Positions 43,887-56,946 of a stretch of 64,000 nucleotides of DNA are shown in pieces (the first letter of the stretch is position 1; the number at the start of each line of letters is the position of its first letter). The position numbers were made by a program, and so were the translations under genes. A model generated the notes under the pieces. It had not been told where the DNA came from. It ran no database searches and worked only from the letters and a program-made list of their open reading frames with translations. The stretch comes from Hevea brasiliensis (taxonomy: Eukaryota; Streptophyta; Magnoliopsida; Malpighiales; Euphorbiaceae), in contig NC_079495.1 of the NCBI RefSeq assembly GCF_030052815.1, forward strand, positions 114,225,795 to 114,289,794. The letters are read 5' to 3'.

Positions 43887-44366
43887 AGAAGAGGGTTTTT
43901 CCCTTTATATATTTATCCCCATTATTTATTTATTTAATTCATTTAATTGAGTTGTCCAAAGCCCATTGATACTAAAATTTTAATTGGGTCAAAATGGAAT
44001 TAAAATTCTAGATTTTTATTTCTTTTATTTTCTTTTCACTTTATACTTGAATTCTTTTCCTAAAAAAAATTATTTCATAATTCAATATATTATTTTCATT
44101 TAATTTAATTTACATTTTGGTCAAAAGTCAACTCTTGAGGTGAATTGATCAAAATGCCCCTTATCGGGTCATAATCCCTCTTTTTCAATATACCTGGTGA
44201 ATCCTTATATTTTTGGGTCACTTGAATTTTTATTATGTCTATCTCAATTATTTTCTTTTTCTATTTATTTTTGGTCCTCAAGGTGTCTTTGAATAGTACT
44301 AGTCACGGACCAAAAATGGTACTATTCATAACTTGGAGGTTCAGGGTGTTACATAGAAGAGGTAAG

Positions 44367-46133
44367 GATATTATTGTAACATGGAGTCACGAGTTTCCCA
44401 CGTGTTTTTTTCTGTGTTATGGCAATTCCACAGAATTTTTATGATTGGTATCTCCTTGTTCCTGAGTTTCTTTATCTGCTTATCTAAAGTCCGAACAGGT
44501 TACTCAACATAAGAAGTTCTTCTGAAATTCTCATGTCTGATTCACTTATAACCTTGTTTGGATCTGATACATACTTCCTCAATAAAGACACATGAAACAC
44601 CAGATGGATCCTCTCTATTTCAGGTGGCAAGGCTAGCTTATAAGATATATTTCCAACCCTTTGTAGCACTTCATATGGTCCAATGTACCTCGGAGCTAGT
44701 TTGCCTCTCCTCCTAAATCGAATGACACCCTTCATCAAAGATACCTTTAGAAGCACCATATCCCCTTCTTGGAAAACCACTTCTCTTTTGTGAAGATTTG
44801 CATAGCTCTTCTATCTACTGATGACTGTCTTTAATCTTGCCCTAATTAAAGGCACTAACTCCTTTCTTACTAAGGCTCTTTCACCTACTTCTTTCCAACA
44901 CACAAGAGACCTACACTTTCTCCCACACAGAGCTTCATATAGTGTCATTCCGATGCTAGAGTAATAGCTATTATTGCATGCAAACTCAACTAAAGGAAAG
45001 CACTTTTTCCATGATCCTTCAAAGTTAAGTGCACACATTCTTAGCATATCCTCCAGAGTCTGTATGGTCTTTTTTTACTATCCATCTGTCTGAGAATTGA
45101 AAGCTATGCTGAAGTCTAACCTAGTGCCTAACTCATTCTAAAGATGACACTAAAACGTTGATGTGAACTATGGCTCTTTGTCAGAGACTATTGTTACTGG
45201 AGCTCCTACTAACCTTACTATCTCTGCCACATACACCTAAGTCAACTTATCCACAGAATAGTTAGCTCTTATAGGAATTAAGTGAGCAATCTTGGTTAAC
45301 CCATCCATTATAACCTATATCGAGTCATGTCTGTTAGAGGCTATTGGTAGCCCCACAATAAGATCTATTGCCACATTTTCCCATTTCCATTCTGGAATGG
45401 GTAGTGAGTTAAGCATTCCTGCTGACTTTTAATGTTCTAGCTTCACTCTTTAACAGACTTCACAAGTAAACACAAACTGTGCAATCTCTTTTTTCATGGA
45501 AGGCCACCAATACACCTTCTTTAGATCTTGATACATTTTGGTGGCTCCAGGATGGATGCTATACTTAGCATTATAAGCTTCTCTCATAATGTCTCCCTTG
45601 AATCTGATATCATCTAGTACACATAACCTACTACTATATCTTAACACTTCTTTCCCATCAAATCGGAACTCAAGGTTCTCACCCTCTTTCACTGCTTTAC
45701 CTATCTTTACCAACTCAGGGTCTTCATGCTGCCTCTTTACTACTTATCTTAAGTATACTAGTGTCACCTTCATTTGAGCTGTCAGGTACCCTTAACTGAT
45801 AACTCCAGCGGTAGCCCTTCTCCAATCAGCTGGTGCAACTCCTGCAAAATAGGTTATCTTTCCATGGATATATGGGTTAAACTGCCAAATGATTTCTAAC
45901 TGAGGGCATTTGCAACAACATTTGCCTTTCCTAGATGGTATTGGATAGTACAATCATAATCACTAAGTAGTTCTATCCATCTCCTTTGTCTAAGATTCAA
46001 CTCTTTCTAGTTGACGATATACTGGAGACTCTTATGGTCAATGAAAATTTTACACTTAGCCCCATATAGATAGTGTCTCCACATCTTTAGGGTGTAGACT
46101 ACCACCGCCATCTCTGAGTCATGAATGAGATAA
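44367..46133 (-). pseudogene. pol: Family D pol, C-terminal half: RNase H end, integrase, chromodomain
   Basis: From the right: RNase H block HDSEMAVVVYTLKMWRHYL (~46075-46125) and the FIDHKSLQY block (~46020-46045). The integrase zinc finger HPGATKMY...CEVC (~45450-45570) has its usual first His replaced by Tyr (EAYNAKY). The DDE core region (~45050-45420) is dense in stops. C-terminal blocks read FEGSWKKCFPLVEFACNNSY (~44965-45025) and IGPYEVLQRVG...HLVFHVSLLRKY (~44560-44680), then LRNKEIPIIKILW (~44400-44440), a chromodomain-like segment placing D among chromoviruses. The upstream part of the same gene resumes at 53387 across solo LTR F. Confidence 0.88.
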
Positions 46134-46676
46134 TGTAACACCCTCACTTTAGCTAGTCCGTACATTCTACTGTTTCGGTGACTAATATTAGTCCGGACAG
46201 CCAGAATGTCTGGAACTATATTTAGACTAGAGTGAGGAGTCATAAATAGCCCAAATAATGTCAAGAAAAATTAAGGAAAAATTTTAAAAACAAAATACAT
46301 TAAGGTTAAATGAGCCGTAGCCCTAGCAATGGGTGACCCTAATGGGAAGTTGCGGTGAAGACAGTTAGCAACCCTAAACCCTAGGAAAATTCTGTGAAAT
46401 AATTTTTGGGACTTCAGGGAAGAGTGATTGAGGGTTCGATGACAATAAATTGCTAAGAAAATCCAAGGAAAATTGAAATAATCGGTACAGACAATTTTAG
46501 CTCATTAAGCTAAACGAAGGCATTTTAGTCATTTCACCTTCGGAGATGATTTTTGACCAACTTGTCTAATTTAGTAAATAAATTATATGATGTAAAATAT
46601 GAATAAATATTGCTAAAAATTTAATTAAAAATGAAAAGAAAAGAAAGAGAAATAAAATGAATTAAATACCTAATTA

Positions 46677-46695
46677 TGACATCATAATGATGTCA
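46677..46695 (+). promoter_or_regulatory. Palindrome in solo LTR F
   Basis: TGACATCATAATGATGTCA, 543 nt from the LTR start, followed about 15 nt on by CCACCAATCACAATG, a CCAAT motif. Confidence 0.57.
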
Positions 46696-47314
46696 TTTAA
46701 AAAGCTCCCACCAATCACAATGCAACAAGCCATCTTAAAACCATTAAAAGAGATAAAAATTAAAGAAAAAAAAATCAGATTTCCTTCTTCATCTTCTGTA
46801 ACACCCTTCACCCGTCTACGGTGTAGCCGAGCAAGGCGTGTCACACTTGGTGCCGGAGCACCATAACTTATCTTACTTTATTCCTTTAATAATTTATTCT
46901 CGTTATATTTTAATATCAATTATTTTTCTATGGAGAAACCAGTAGAGTTTCCGCTGTTTCTATTACCATTTGGTGTATTTTACTATTCACCTACTTGAAA
47001 TTTCAACAATATTTTGACAATAAAATCTCATCAGTTATTTTCATAATCATCTCATCACACATTCAATTCTTGCAACTCATTTGCATACATATCCATTCAT
47101 ACTCAATTTATGTATCAAAATTCTCAAACTTCATAATTTACATGATGTACAAATTAATTACAATACCATAATTTATATTACAATTAATAACTAATTATAA
47201 ATACATAAAATAACTTTTGTGAGCCCTATCTACATGCATTGCTGAGGAGGTGACAACCTTGAGCACTTCTGACACTTCTACAGATCTGGACTTTAAAAAT
47301 CTCAGTCAAAGTAC

Positions 47315-50007
47315 CTGCGCAAGGAAACAAATCCATCGCGCTAAGCATTGCTGCTTAGTGGTGCAATAATATAACAAGAAAATAATATGTACAAATAAAT
47401 TCTAAAGTATCATTTAGATCATCGGGTATCCATTAAATTTGGTATAATATTTATAATATCAACTATCTTATATTCTATTTTGTCCCTCTTTGGAAGAGTT
47501 GAGTTTATACAGTAATAATATTCGATATACATATTAATTCTAGGAGTATTGTATTTTCAGTTCCTACAATTCTGAAAATTTCATTTGTACAACTTGATTT
47601 AGTTATGTTGCCATTGCTAATCTTTTTTCTCATTTGATTCAATACTAATGTTCTTAAATAATTTCAATAATTTACACTGCTCAGGTAACCTATGATAGGC
47701 TGACTAAACTGGATAATGGGTCGTCATACCATAGGACGCGGAACGTCAACCACGTATGCAGTCAATATGGCTAAAAAGCCATGATAACACATAATCAGGC
47801 ATAAAAGCCATGAGTGCGGGCATAAAGCCATGAGTGTGGGCATAAAGCCATGAATATAGGCATAAAACCTTACGCAGTACTGCTAAAATAATACCCTATT
47901 GGCATGCCAATCTATCCAATCTGACACACGTGTCTAGGCAATACATGGGCACATAGTACCAATAAATATTAATATGTTTTGTTCTATTATTTCATTATTT
48001 CACGATAAATTCTAATTATAATTTATAACATTTTAATTCTATTTGTAACAGAAATATAAATTTTTAGAATACAATTTTATATAAATTATGCATTTATCAT
48101 AATCTATACATTCATTTATTATATCATTTGTGTTGATCACAATTCACAACAATGGTTCTCATGTACCATTGTACTCAAAACATTCTTTTTGTTTCTCATA
48201 TGCCATTAATTATGTAAGGTATTAATTTGTAGTTACAAAAGAGGCATATGCCCTAGTGATAATTTCGCCTCATTTTCACATTTAACAGTCTATATATATA
48301 TAATTGACATTTTATATTCCCAGTTGTATTATGAATATATTATGAGGTCTAGAACTGAAAATTAAATTTTCCCTAGCAATGTAGTTGAGATACAAACTTA
48401 TTTATGTATTAATTTTAATTTCTCTTTTTTCCTCATGATGAGAACAAGTATTCATAATTCACCTTAATTCCTGTCATGTACCACTTATTGGGTAAGATAT
48501 TATTATTGTTCTAATTACAATGAAACAATGAAACATAATTCCTCATGTTGACTTCATCTCATTTATACATTTGACAATTCACTTATCTAATTACAATTTC
48601 ATATTTCCAATTGTATTACTAATGTATCATGAATTCTATTTGTAATGGGCATATAAGCCCTAACTATCTATTCCTTATGATTTAGGTGAATTATCATTCA
48701 TATTTCAAGTAATCCATGAATATTTCATGAATTTCAAATTTAGATAAATTTGACTTAAATCCTAGTGTCACTCAAATTCACGTTTCACAATTTACCTACC
48801 ACATCCTATATTAATAACTACAATGTTTCTTATAGTTTGATTTTCTACTTCACATAATTTAGTGGTTACTATTCATTTAACTATTTCCATTTAAAGGTTG
48901 ACTTTTTGATTTATAATAAATTTGTTGAGCCTAAATTCACCAAGATACCACATTTTGCATTTTATTTTTGTTGGCATTGATTTCCAATACCATTTCAAAG
49001 CTTATTTTATGTTATTCAAAATTTTCAGATTTCATACCTTAAGTTTACTGTTCTATTGGTCATTGTTACAGTGGAAATTTGATAAAATTTTCTTCATCAA
49101 AGTTGTTCCTTTATATGTCTTCTTTAATTTCCTTTTTGAATCACTCCATTTGGAGTTTTGTAGCTCAAGTTATGGGCAATTTACCATAACTAGCCGGAAT
49201 GGTCCTTACCTAGATTTTCTAGGCAAATTTGGTTCTGTTAGATTTGGTGTCCTAAATTGGACTAGCAATTTGAATTGGTTAGATTCAGAATTTGAGTTTG
49301 TGTTCCTCATGAAAGTTGTTCTAAATTGTCTAAGCTTTCTATTGATATAAAATTTAGGTCATTTGGATATTTCTACACTGAGTTATGGTAAATGAACAAA
49401 CACTGTTTATTTAGTCAATTTCCAGGACCAGCAGGTTGGTTACCCGGATTTGGTCAATTTTTAGGGTATTCTAAGTTTGTTTTATGGGCAAGGTTTCTTC
49501 ATCAAAGTTGTGCCATTATGTGTCTAGTTTCATATCCAATTGACCTTGCACCAATAGAACCTACAACACCAAGTTATAGTTGCCTAAACTTGCTGGACTC
49601 ATATCTAGCCCTGTAGGTCCTATGAGGCAGCATACCCAACCTCAAATTCAAAGCCATAATTTACTTCAATTGCTCATCAAACACAGCTAAATGGTCACTA
49701 ATTGACCATTAGGACTTTCATTCACCAACACACGAGCAAAACCCTAAATTTGCTCCAAACCCTAACTCCAAAATTCCAATTTACTCAAACATCATGCTAT
49801 TAAATGTTCTAATCATCAATTTCATGTTCAATTGTATCAATTCACAACTATAATTCACTTAAATCATTGAAACTCTAAAGTACCCTAGGCTGCCAAAATT
49901 GAGGGTTTTCATACCTACATAATTTGTTTTCTTTCTTCCAAAACTAACACTCAATTCATAATCTACACAAGGTAAACTCATGGATTTATGGAAGAAGTAG
50001 CACTAAC
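47315..50007 (-). other. Predicted leader intron in solo LTR G
   Basis: Donor AAG|GTTAGT at 50007. The acceptor TTGTTTCCTTGCGCAG|G ends at 47315. Stem 1 CTAAGCA-GCAA-TGCTTAG is a perfect 7-bp stem with a GNRA-type loop. Stem 2 begins CGCGA paired with TTGCG. Confidence 0.47.
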
Positions 50008-50318
50008 CTTAACTTAGCCAATTTCCAAGGCTTGAAAACTCCACTTTTTCTATTTCTTTTTGTAGTCCAAGTCTTGCTCTAGGTGTGAGGAGAAGTTTTT
50101 GTGAAGGGAAGCTAGGGTTTTGAGGTGGTTTGGTGGGTGGAAATCAAGCTCACTCAAAGCTTTAATGGAGGTCTCTCTCTCTCTCTCTTTCTTTCTCTCT
50201 TCTCTTGGTTCGGCTGAATGAAGGAGATGGCTGCTAGAATTGTTTCATTTTTATCTCATTTTTATGTCATTTTTATCCCTTTTACTTGTTAAATGGTGAT
50301 TGGGTGGAGCTTTTTAAA

Positions 50319-50336
50319 TGACATCATGTGATGTCA
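50319..50336 (-). promoter_or_regulatory. Palindrome in solo LTR G
   Basis: TGACATCATGTGATGTCA, 518 nt from the LTR start; arms TGACATCA/TGATGTCA around a 2-nt centre. Confidence 0.55.
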
Positions 50337-51053
50337 AAATTCTAATTTTCTTCATTTTTTTTTCTTTTCTACTCATTTTTAATTAAATTTTTAGCAATAT
50401 TTATTCATATTTTATGTCATAATAATTATTTACTTAACTGGATAAATTGGCCAAAAATCATCTCTGAAGACAAAATGACCAAAATGTCCTCCGTTTGGCT
50501 TATTGAGCCAAAATCGTCTGTACCGATCTAAAAATTTTTCTAAGCATTTTCTTGGCATTCTAATGCCATCGAAACCTCAATGAATCTCCTCTAGAGACCC
50601 AAAAATTATTTCATGAATTTTTCCCCGGGTTTAGGGCTTCTAGCTGTGAAGACAGCAAGTTCCCGTCAAGGTCACCTATCGCTAGGGTACCGGCTCATTT
50701 AACTTCATTGTATTTTATTTCTTAAATTTATCTAAATTTTTCCTTACCATTATTTGGGTTATTTATAACTCCTCACTCTAGTTTACATTGTCTGGATAGA
50801 CATTGGTCACTAGAACAGTCGAATGTACGAACTAGCTAAAGTGAGGTTGTTACATCTTCAGCTGGTCGAATTGCTTGAGAGAGAGAGAACTCCATTGATG
50901 ACTTCTCTTCTCTCTAAATTTTCCTTATAAACACCCCCTAAAATCACTTGCCTCTTTCACTAAAACTCCTCCTTGCAACTAGAGCAAGCTTGAGGCAATA
51001 AAAAGAAAGAAAAATCAAGAAGTTTTGCAAGCTAGGAAATTTCTCACACAAGG

Positions 51054-52761
51054 GTTAGTGCCTATTCCTTCTCCTTTTCTTTAGATTTTGTGTTAGTAAC
51101 ATGAATTATGCTAGGAAATTGAGAAATTGAACAAATATGTGCATGTTAGGGCAACTCTCCATTTTTGGCAGCCATGAAGAATTTTAGGATATGATGATTT
51201 TGATTGAATTTAACATGTATACTAATGCCCAATGAAGTGTATGTTGGAGTTGAAGTGATAAATCACATGGATTGTATGTGTGTTATACAATTGGGAATTT
51301 AGGGTTAGGGTTTTGTACCAAAAATTTGGGGGTTTATGCAATTGAGGATGGATTGATGTTTTAATGGTCAATTAGTGACCATTTGGTATAGTTTGAACTA
51401 GAATTGTGACATTAAATAGGGGAATGATTAGGCTGCCTCATGGTTTGAATTCTGGACCCTTTGAGTCTAGTGTGTTCATGTGGTTATATCTTGAGCTATG
51501 TTGCCCCAATTGATTTAAGGCTAATTGGAGGTGAAATTAAACACATAATGCAACATTTTTAATGAAGAAACCCTGCTCAGAAAATCCACCTAAGTTGACC
51601 TAAAAATTGCTTCAATCCGGGTAACACACAAGCTGTCCCTGGAAAATGACCAAATAAACAGTGTTTATTCAAATGGTCATAACTCAGTGTAGAAATGTCC
51701 AATTGACCTGAATTTTATATCAATGAAAAGCTTAGATAATTTAGAACAACTTTCATGGAGAACACCAAACCAAATTCTGATCATAACCCATTTGAATTGC
51801 TAACCAAAGTCAGGGCACCAAAATTGCCAGAACCAATTCTGCCCAGAAATTCTAGGTTGATACCAATCCGGCCAGTCCTAAAGAAATTAGCATAACTTGA
51901 GCTAGAAAACTCCAAATGAAGTGATTCGAAAATTAAATTAAATAAGAGACAATAAGGAACAACTTTGATGAAGAGAGTTTGGTCAAATTTTTACTGTAGC
52001 AATGACCAATGGAACAGTAAACATAAGGTATGAAATCTGAAAATTTGAAATAACATTAAATGAGTTTTGAAATTGAATTTGCAACAAATACCAACATGTG
52101 TAGAATGCAAAATGTGGTATGTTGATGCTATTAGAACCAACTTACCTATTGTGTATGAAAAAGTCAACATTTTGATTGACTAGTAAAATGAATAGTAACC
52201 AATGAATATTAAATATAAAGAATTACACATTAAATTTTGTAATATGCCCTAGTATGTCTAGTATGATTGGTTTGGATAGGTTGACATGCCAAAAGAGTTC
52301 TAATAGTAGTACTGTATATGGCATTATGCCATTCTGTGATTTATGGCTTATGTGGCCATTTCGTGATATTATAACTTTTAGCCATTCCGACACTATTGTG
52401 ATACTTGGCCTTGTGCCCAATTATTGTTACGGCTTATCAGCTGTTCTGTTGCACACTGGGAGACACTTTGTGACCGATGGTGTGATGGCCCGAGGTACTT
52501 AGTACCCAATGCCAGTTTACCCATTTATCCAGTCCGGTCAGCTGCATAGGTTACTTGGGCAATTATATTAAGTCTTAATAAATTATTATTAACTAATGTG
52601 CTAAATTGATAAAATTATTAACAATTACCAAAAATTTTAGTCTGCATAAAATATTAACAAAAAATTGCATGAACATTTATTTTATTTTATTTTAGTTTAC
52701 TTTTATTTTATATTAGCACCATTAAGCAGTATTACTTAGCGCGTTGCTTTTTGCTACGCGT
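51054..52761 (+). other. Predicted leader intron in solo LTR F
   Basis: Donor AGG|GTTAGT at 51054. The acceptor TGCTTTTTGCTACGCGTAG|G ends at 52761. Stem 2 is CGCGT paired with ACGCG; stem 1 (TTAAGCA...TACTTAG) has a mismatch. Confidence 0.43.
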
Positions 52762-53386
52762 AGGTTCTAGAGATAAAGATAAGGAGCCCAGCAGACCACA
52801 GACTGGGTGATTAGTCAGATCTGCAAGGAGTCCAAAGTCATCTACACTACAGTGTATTCATGGTAGGACATTAGGTTTCTTTTGTATTTTGATGTTTGGT
52901 ATTTTGTAGTAGATATGGATTTTGTCATGTACATTGTAAAGTTATCAAACTTGAAGTTTATGTAAATGTTTGTATATTTTGTAAATAAATAAAATTTGAG
53001 TATTTCTTCTTGAATTTGAGATTATTATGATATGAATGACATTATGGAAATTGTTTGAAAATTTGTTGAGAATTGGGTTGATGTTAGGAGTTGTGGGTTT
53101 GAAAATTTATTGGGAGTGTTTTTAGTAGGTTTTCAAGAACTGTTTTTCCAAATTACAGCCGGCACTCTGCCAGATTTTCTGTAAAATTTGTGATAATTCA
53201 AATTTATAAAAATTTAAAATAAAGGACATAAATAATATGAATTTCATATAAAAGGCTATTTAAACCATAAAATGAATATTTAGAAATTAAAATAAGATAA
53301 GATAAAATAAGATAAGGTGCTCCGACACTCTGTGTAACATGCCTTGCTCGGCTACATTGTAGACGGGTGAGGGGTGTCACAGATAA

Positions 53387-54511
53387 CTAGCTTCATGCTT
53401 CTTTAACTACCTCAAAGCATAAGCTATTACTTTGCCATTCTATATAAGAACACATCCTAAACCCATTCCAAAGGCATCACAGTAAATGGTGAAATCTTCA
53501 TTGCTTGAAGGTAAAGCTAGCACTAGTGCTAAAATCATACATTCCTTAGGCTTCTGGAAGCTCTCATCACACTGATCACTTCATTTAAACTTCTTATTGT
53601 TCTAAGTTAACCTAGTCATTAGAGTAGTTATCTTGGAGAAATTAGGCACAAATCTCTTATAATAGCCCGTCAAACCTAGAAAACTCTTAATCTCAGTCAT
53701 TGTAGTTGGCCTCGGCCAATTTGCCACTACTTTAACCTTCTTGGGATCCACTTCAATTCCCTTCTCTGCAACTACATGTCCCAAGAAAAATATGTTCTTC
53801 AACCATAATTTACACTTAGAAAATTTTGCATATGATTGATGCTCCCTAAATGTCTGAAGAATCATTCTTAGATGCTGTGCATGCTCTTGTGCTTTTGGAA
53901 TACACAAATATGTCATCAATGAAGACGATCACAAAGTGATCTAGATAAGATCTAAATACCCTATTTATGAGATCCATAAGTACAATGAGGGCATTGGTTA
54001 ACTTGAACAACATCACAAGAAACTCATAATGCCCATATCTGATCCGAAAAGTAGTCCTTGAAATATCTGTCTCTTTAATCCTTAACTAGTGATATCTAGA
54101 CCTTAAATCTATTTTAGGAAAACAACTAGTTCCTACTAATTGATCAAATAGGTCATCAATATGGGGAAAAAGGTACTTATTGTTCATGGTCACTCTATTC
54201 AACTGTCTATAGTTAATGTACAGTATCAAGGATCCATCTTTGTACAGTATCAAGGATCCATCTTTCTTCTTTACAAAAAACACCAGAGCACCCCAAGGAG
54301 AGGTATTCAGTCTGATGAACCCTTTATCCACTAAATCTTTTAGTGTTCCTTTAACTCCTTCAACTTTACAGGAGCCGTACTCCTTCAACTTTACAGGAGC
54401 CATCCTATAAGGAGGGATAGATATGGCTCTAGTGCTAGGTATTAGATTAATTTCAAAATCAATGCCAGGTATTAGATCAATTTCAAAATCTATCTCCCTC
54501 TTAGGTGGCAA
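53387..54511 (-). pseudogene. pol: Family D reverse transcriptase (broken)
   Basis: From the right: the RT entry block [13 protein letters not shown] (~54400-54435), [16 protein letters not shown] (~54285-54330), [20 protein letters not shown] (~54185-54215) and KIDLRSRYH (~54086-54115). The catalytic FIDD box (~53903-53914) is followed by a frameshift, then FFLGHVV, GIEVDPKKV and IKSFLGLTGYYKRF (53602-53800). Three short tandem duplications of 24, 25 and 30 bp lie within 54215-54500, and the long reading frame runs through all of them. The gene continues across solo LTR F to 46133. Confidence 0.9.
54215..54500 (-). repeat. Cluster of three short tandem duplications in D RT
   Basis: Plus-strand units: GTACAGTATCAAGGATCCAT (24-bp period, ~54216-54263), ACTCCTTCAACTTTACAGGA (25-bp period, ~54354-54403) and AGGTATTAGATTAATTTC (30-bp period, ~54438-54498). 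Each is present twice. Confidence 0.93.
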
Positions 54512-54827
54512 CTAAGGCAACTCCTCTAAAAACACTACTGGAAATTCTCTTATAATACGAACTGATCCTGGTCCACCTTTTTTCTCTACAACTTCTTTAA
54601 CATGTAACAAAAACCCTTTATACCCTTTTTGAAGCAATTTTCTAGCTTGCATGGTTGAGATCATAACCTTTACAGGTGCTACCTAATCTCCTTGGAACAC
54701 TACAACTAACCCATCTTGTCCTTTAAACTCTATTGTCTTGCTTCTATAGTCCAGGGTAGCATAGTTGGCAGAGAGTTGATCTATGCCTAAAATGACATCA
54801 AAATCTGTCAACTATAGAACTATTAGG

Positions 54828-55052
54828 TCAGCTACAAAACATCTGTCCCCAATTATTACTTAAACAAGCATAACAAATCATTATTGTTACCATAAGGTCA
54901 CACTTGGGTCCACTAACAAGCAATGAACATTCTAAATGTGAGACTACCAATCCTAATCTTAGAACTGTATCAAGGCTAATAAAAGAGTGTGATGCACCTA
55001 GATCAATCAAAGCATGCACATTGAAACTTCTTATGTAAAGGTTACCTGACAC
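54828..55052 (-). pseudogene. Family D aspartic protease (fragment)
   Basis: The active-site block LIDLGASHSFIS (~55000-55020) has the D-x-G-A-S form of plant Ty3/Gypsy proteases. The reading is open only over 75 codons and stops before the RT linker. It would process the Gag-Pol polyprotein. Confidence 0.82.
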
Positions 55053-55166
55053 TAAAGTATTAGAGTTATTGGCTTCCTATTGTGTCATGGTAAAGATTCG
55101 AGCCGCTGTTATTGAACCACTCCCTTATGAATCTACTATGGAGGATGAAAAACCTCATCGTCTACC

Positions 55167-56380
55167 CTATTCCTTTCTTGATGAGGGACCCATAAAAGTC
55201 TGTCTCATTGCCAGTTGGGCCACACTGCCTAACCCTATTTGTTGGGAAGCCACCCTTTCTATATTAGGATACTCCTGTAACATGTGTCCCTCTTGTCCAC
55301 ATCTGTAGCACTGAGAGGTTCTAAACCTGCATGGTCCTCGATGAGGTTTCCCAAATTTAACATAACCAAAAGTGTCAAAACCCAAACTAGATCCCCTTCC
55401 TATCTTGAAGACTGATTTAATTTTGTTCTAGAACTTATTCTTCTTTTATTTCTTGCCAAACTTCCCTCCTTTTTGCTTCTTAGTCCTGGATGTAGAAACA
55501 ACCTTGTTTATGTGACTGAACCTTCTAGTATCTATAGATTTCAGAATGGTCGACTATTCAGCCTTGGTACTCTTTAAATCTATACTCCTTTCAATGATAG
55601 CCCTAACTTCCATCTTCCTTGTAGCATCTATTATCAAATGAAAGCTGTGGGTTTCAGCAGCCAAAATCAAGGAAGAGTATATAGAGTGCAACCTTTGGGT
55701 GTACCTCTTAGCTTTCTTTTTATTAGTATTATACTCTCGCCCTACATACTATAGAAAATCCACAAACTTGTCTATATACTCGTTCACACTTATACTAGCT
55801 ATCTGTCTCAACTACTCAAACTCTACCCCTTTTAACTCTTTAGAGCTTTCTAGGAAGGCCCAGTTAGTAAATTCTACCACAAACTAAGATTAGGTCATGC
55901 TGTTGACCTTATCAACAACATAAGCCTTGTACCATTCTTTTACCTTCTTACATTTTAAGGTAAAGCTAGCCATCTGAATAGCCCTACTGTCACTGGCACC
56001 TAACTCATCTACTATCAGTTGACTGCCTTCACATACTCGGAAGGATCATCTCCTTCCTTGTATTTAGGTATGTTTAGCTTCAAGTAATCCATCATCTTTG
56101 CCTCACCTCTACCACATGTCCCAGTCTCTTGTATCAAAATTATTAGGGTTACAGGAGGTAGTGGTGGTGTTTGCTCGCCTGTAACTCCCTCTATGGGGTT
56201 TTGAATTCCCATGGTAGTTAAAGAGCTATCGAGGTATTGTTGGGGAGGATACATGGGATACGGGTTAAATTGTGAGAAGTAACGCAGGTAGGGCATGAAA
56301 GAGGGATATTAGGGGTAGCCTGTAATCCCGGGGTTTCCAAAACTTCCCTGTTATGGATAGCTGTATCCAAACTCCACAAT
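55167..56380 (-). pseudogene. gag: Family D gag (broken)
   Basis: The N-terminal Tyr/Pro-rich segment is followed by MMDYLKLNIPKYKEG (~56060-56105) and SEYVKAV, then a gag core recognisable in pieces through about 55560 with many stops. A basic Lys/Gly-rich stretch precedes CYRCGQEGHMLQEYP (~55255-55300), a zinc knuckle whose fourth ligand Cys is replaced by Tyr. The first recognisable residues lie near 56380; the true start is uncertain because stops interrupt the region toward the primer site. Confidence 0.82.
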
Positions 56381-56935
56381 TAGACCCTTGCTAAGGTGGG
56401 GATACAAATTTTAACTCGTTTCATACCTTAACAAAATTGTCTTCTCCCACACTTCTCGTACCTGAAGACTCAAGATTTTTATACTATTGTGGAAGACCAT
56501 GAGAACCCCTTCATACAACTACTAACATTCTAGGTACACTGGAAGTCTCCCTGCTAACCTTAATAGACCTTCTAGGGCCTCTTAACGATTCTCCCTTTCT
56601 ACATCTACTTGTTCTCTCCTTGGCAATAAAGTTGGCAGATAGTGCTCTAATACCCTTATTCTTGGGTGGGACACTGATTAACCTAGCAGACTATTTTGAA
56701 CCTCACATTTTCTAAAAGCAAACAAGAAGTGTTGAGCACACATAAAGTTCATGTGGAGTCACATGAACACATAATATATCATCAAACATAGCATACATAT
56801 AACATTCAACATGTAAAAAATAAGGACTTGACCATGCTAGGCATGTATTTCCTTAATTATGCTAGTGAACGTACTTCTTTTTTATACTTATCCTATCCCT
56901 TTACTAGCATCTAGGTCCACTCATCTAACCGAAAA
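56381..56935 (-). other. Family D untranslated leader
   Basis: About 550 nt between primer site and recognisable gag. No motif or frame can be supported. Confidence 0.5.
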
Positions 56936-56946
56936 CTCTAATACCA
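56936..56946 (-). promoter_or_regulatory. Primer binding site, family D
   Basis: On the minus strand TGGTATTAGAG starts 4 nt after the LTR end. It is the initiator tRNA-Met type with C changed to T. Confidence 0.82.

Larger units (their letters stand above)
40990..44353 (-). mobile_element. Solo LTR H (3.36 kb)
   Basis: TGTCACACC to GGTGTTACA, with a perfect duplication TAGAA (40985-40989 and 44354-44358), inserted between the chromodomain and purine tract of D. It is related to A and C by its 3'-end sequence. It has four modules (~42370, 42576, 42777 and 42982) instead of three, a donor at 43639 and stem-loops at 41440-41489. A run of 14 G (43873-43886) next to a purine-rich tract (43800-43860) lies in the leader region. 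Confidence 0.95.
46797..50854 (-). mobile_element. Solo LTR G (4.06 kb)
   Basis: TGTAACACCCTTCACCCG at 46797 to TTGTTACA at 50854, with a perfect duplication TCTTC (46792-46796 and 50855-50859), inserted in F in the opposite orientation. It is of the same family as B by its 3' end and tandem repeats. It is the deepest insertion in the window (G in F in D in the Copia element). Layout: palindrome 50319-50336, donor 50007, modules ~49089, 49302 and 49494, stem-loops 47311-47364. Confidence 0.95.
46134..53381 (+). mobile_element. Solo LTR F (3.19 kb net), itself interrupted by solo LTR G
   Basis: Plus orientation, TGTAACACCC at 46134 to GGTGTCACA at 53381, with a perfect duplication GATAA (46129-46133 and 53382-53386), inserted in the RNase H region of D. 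Its parts are 46134-46796 and 50855-53381. It is close to E in sequence and carries the shared layout: terminal box ~46175-46208, palindrome 46677-46695, donor 51054, modules anchored ~51551, 51745 and 51959, stem-loops 52713-52763. Confidence 0.95.

Noticed and set aside
46007..46264. An 85-codon frame that looks like a fusion of a leader peptide with RNase H
   Set aside because: The first half is antisense solo LTR F and the second half is D RNase H; the join is the insertion point, not a gene fusion.
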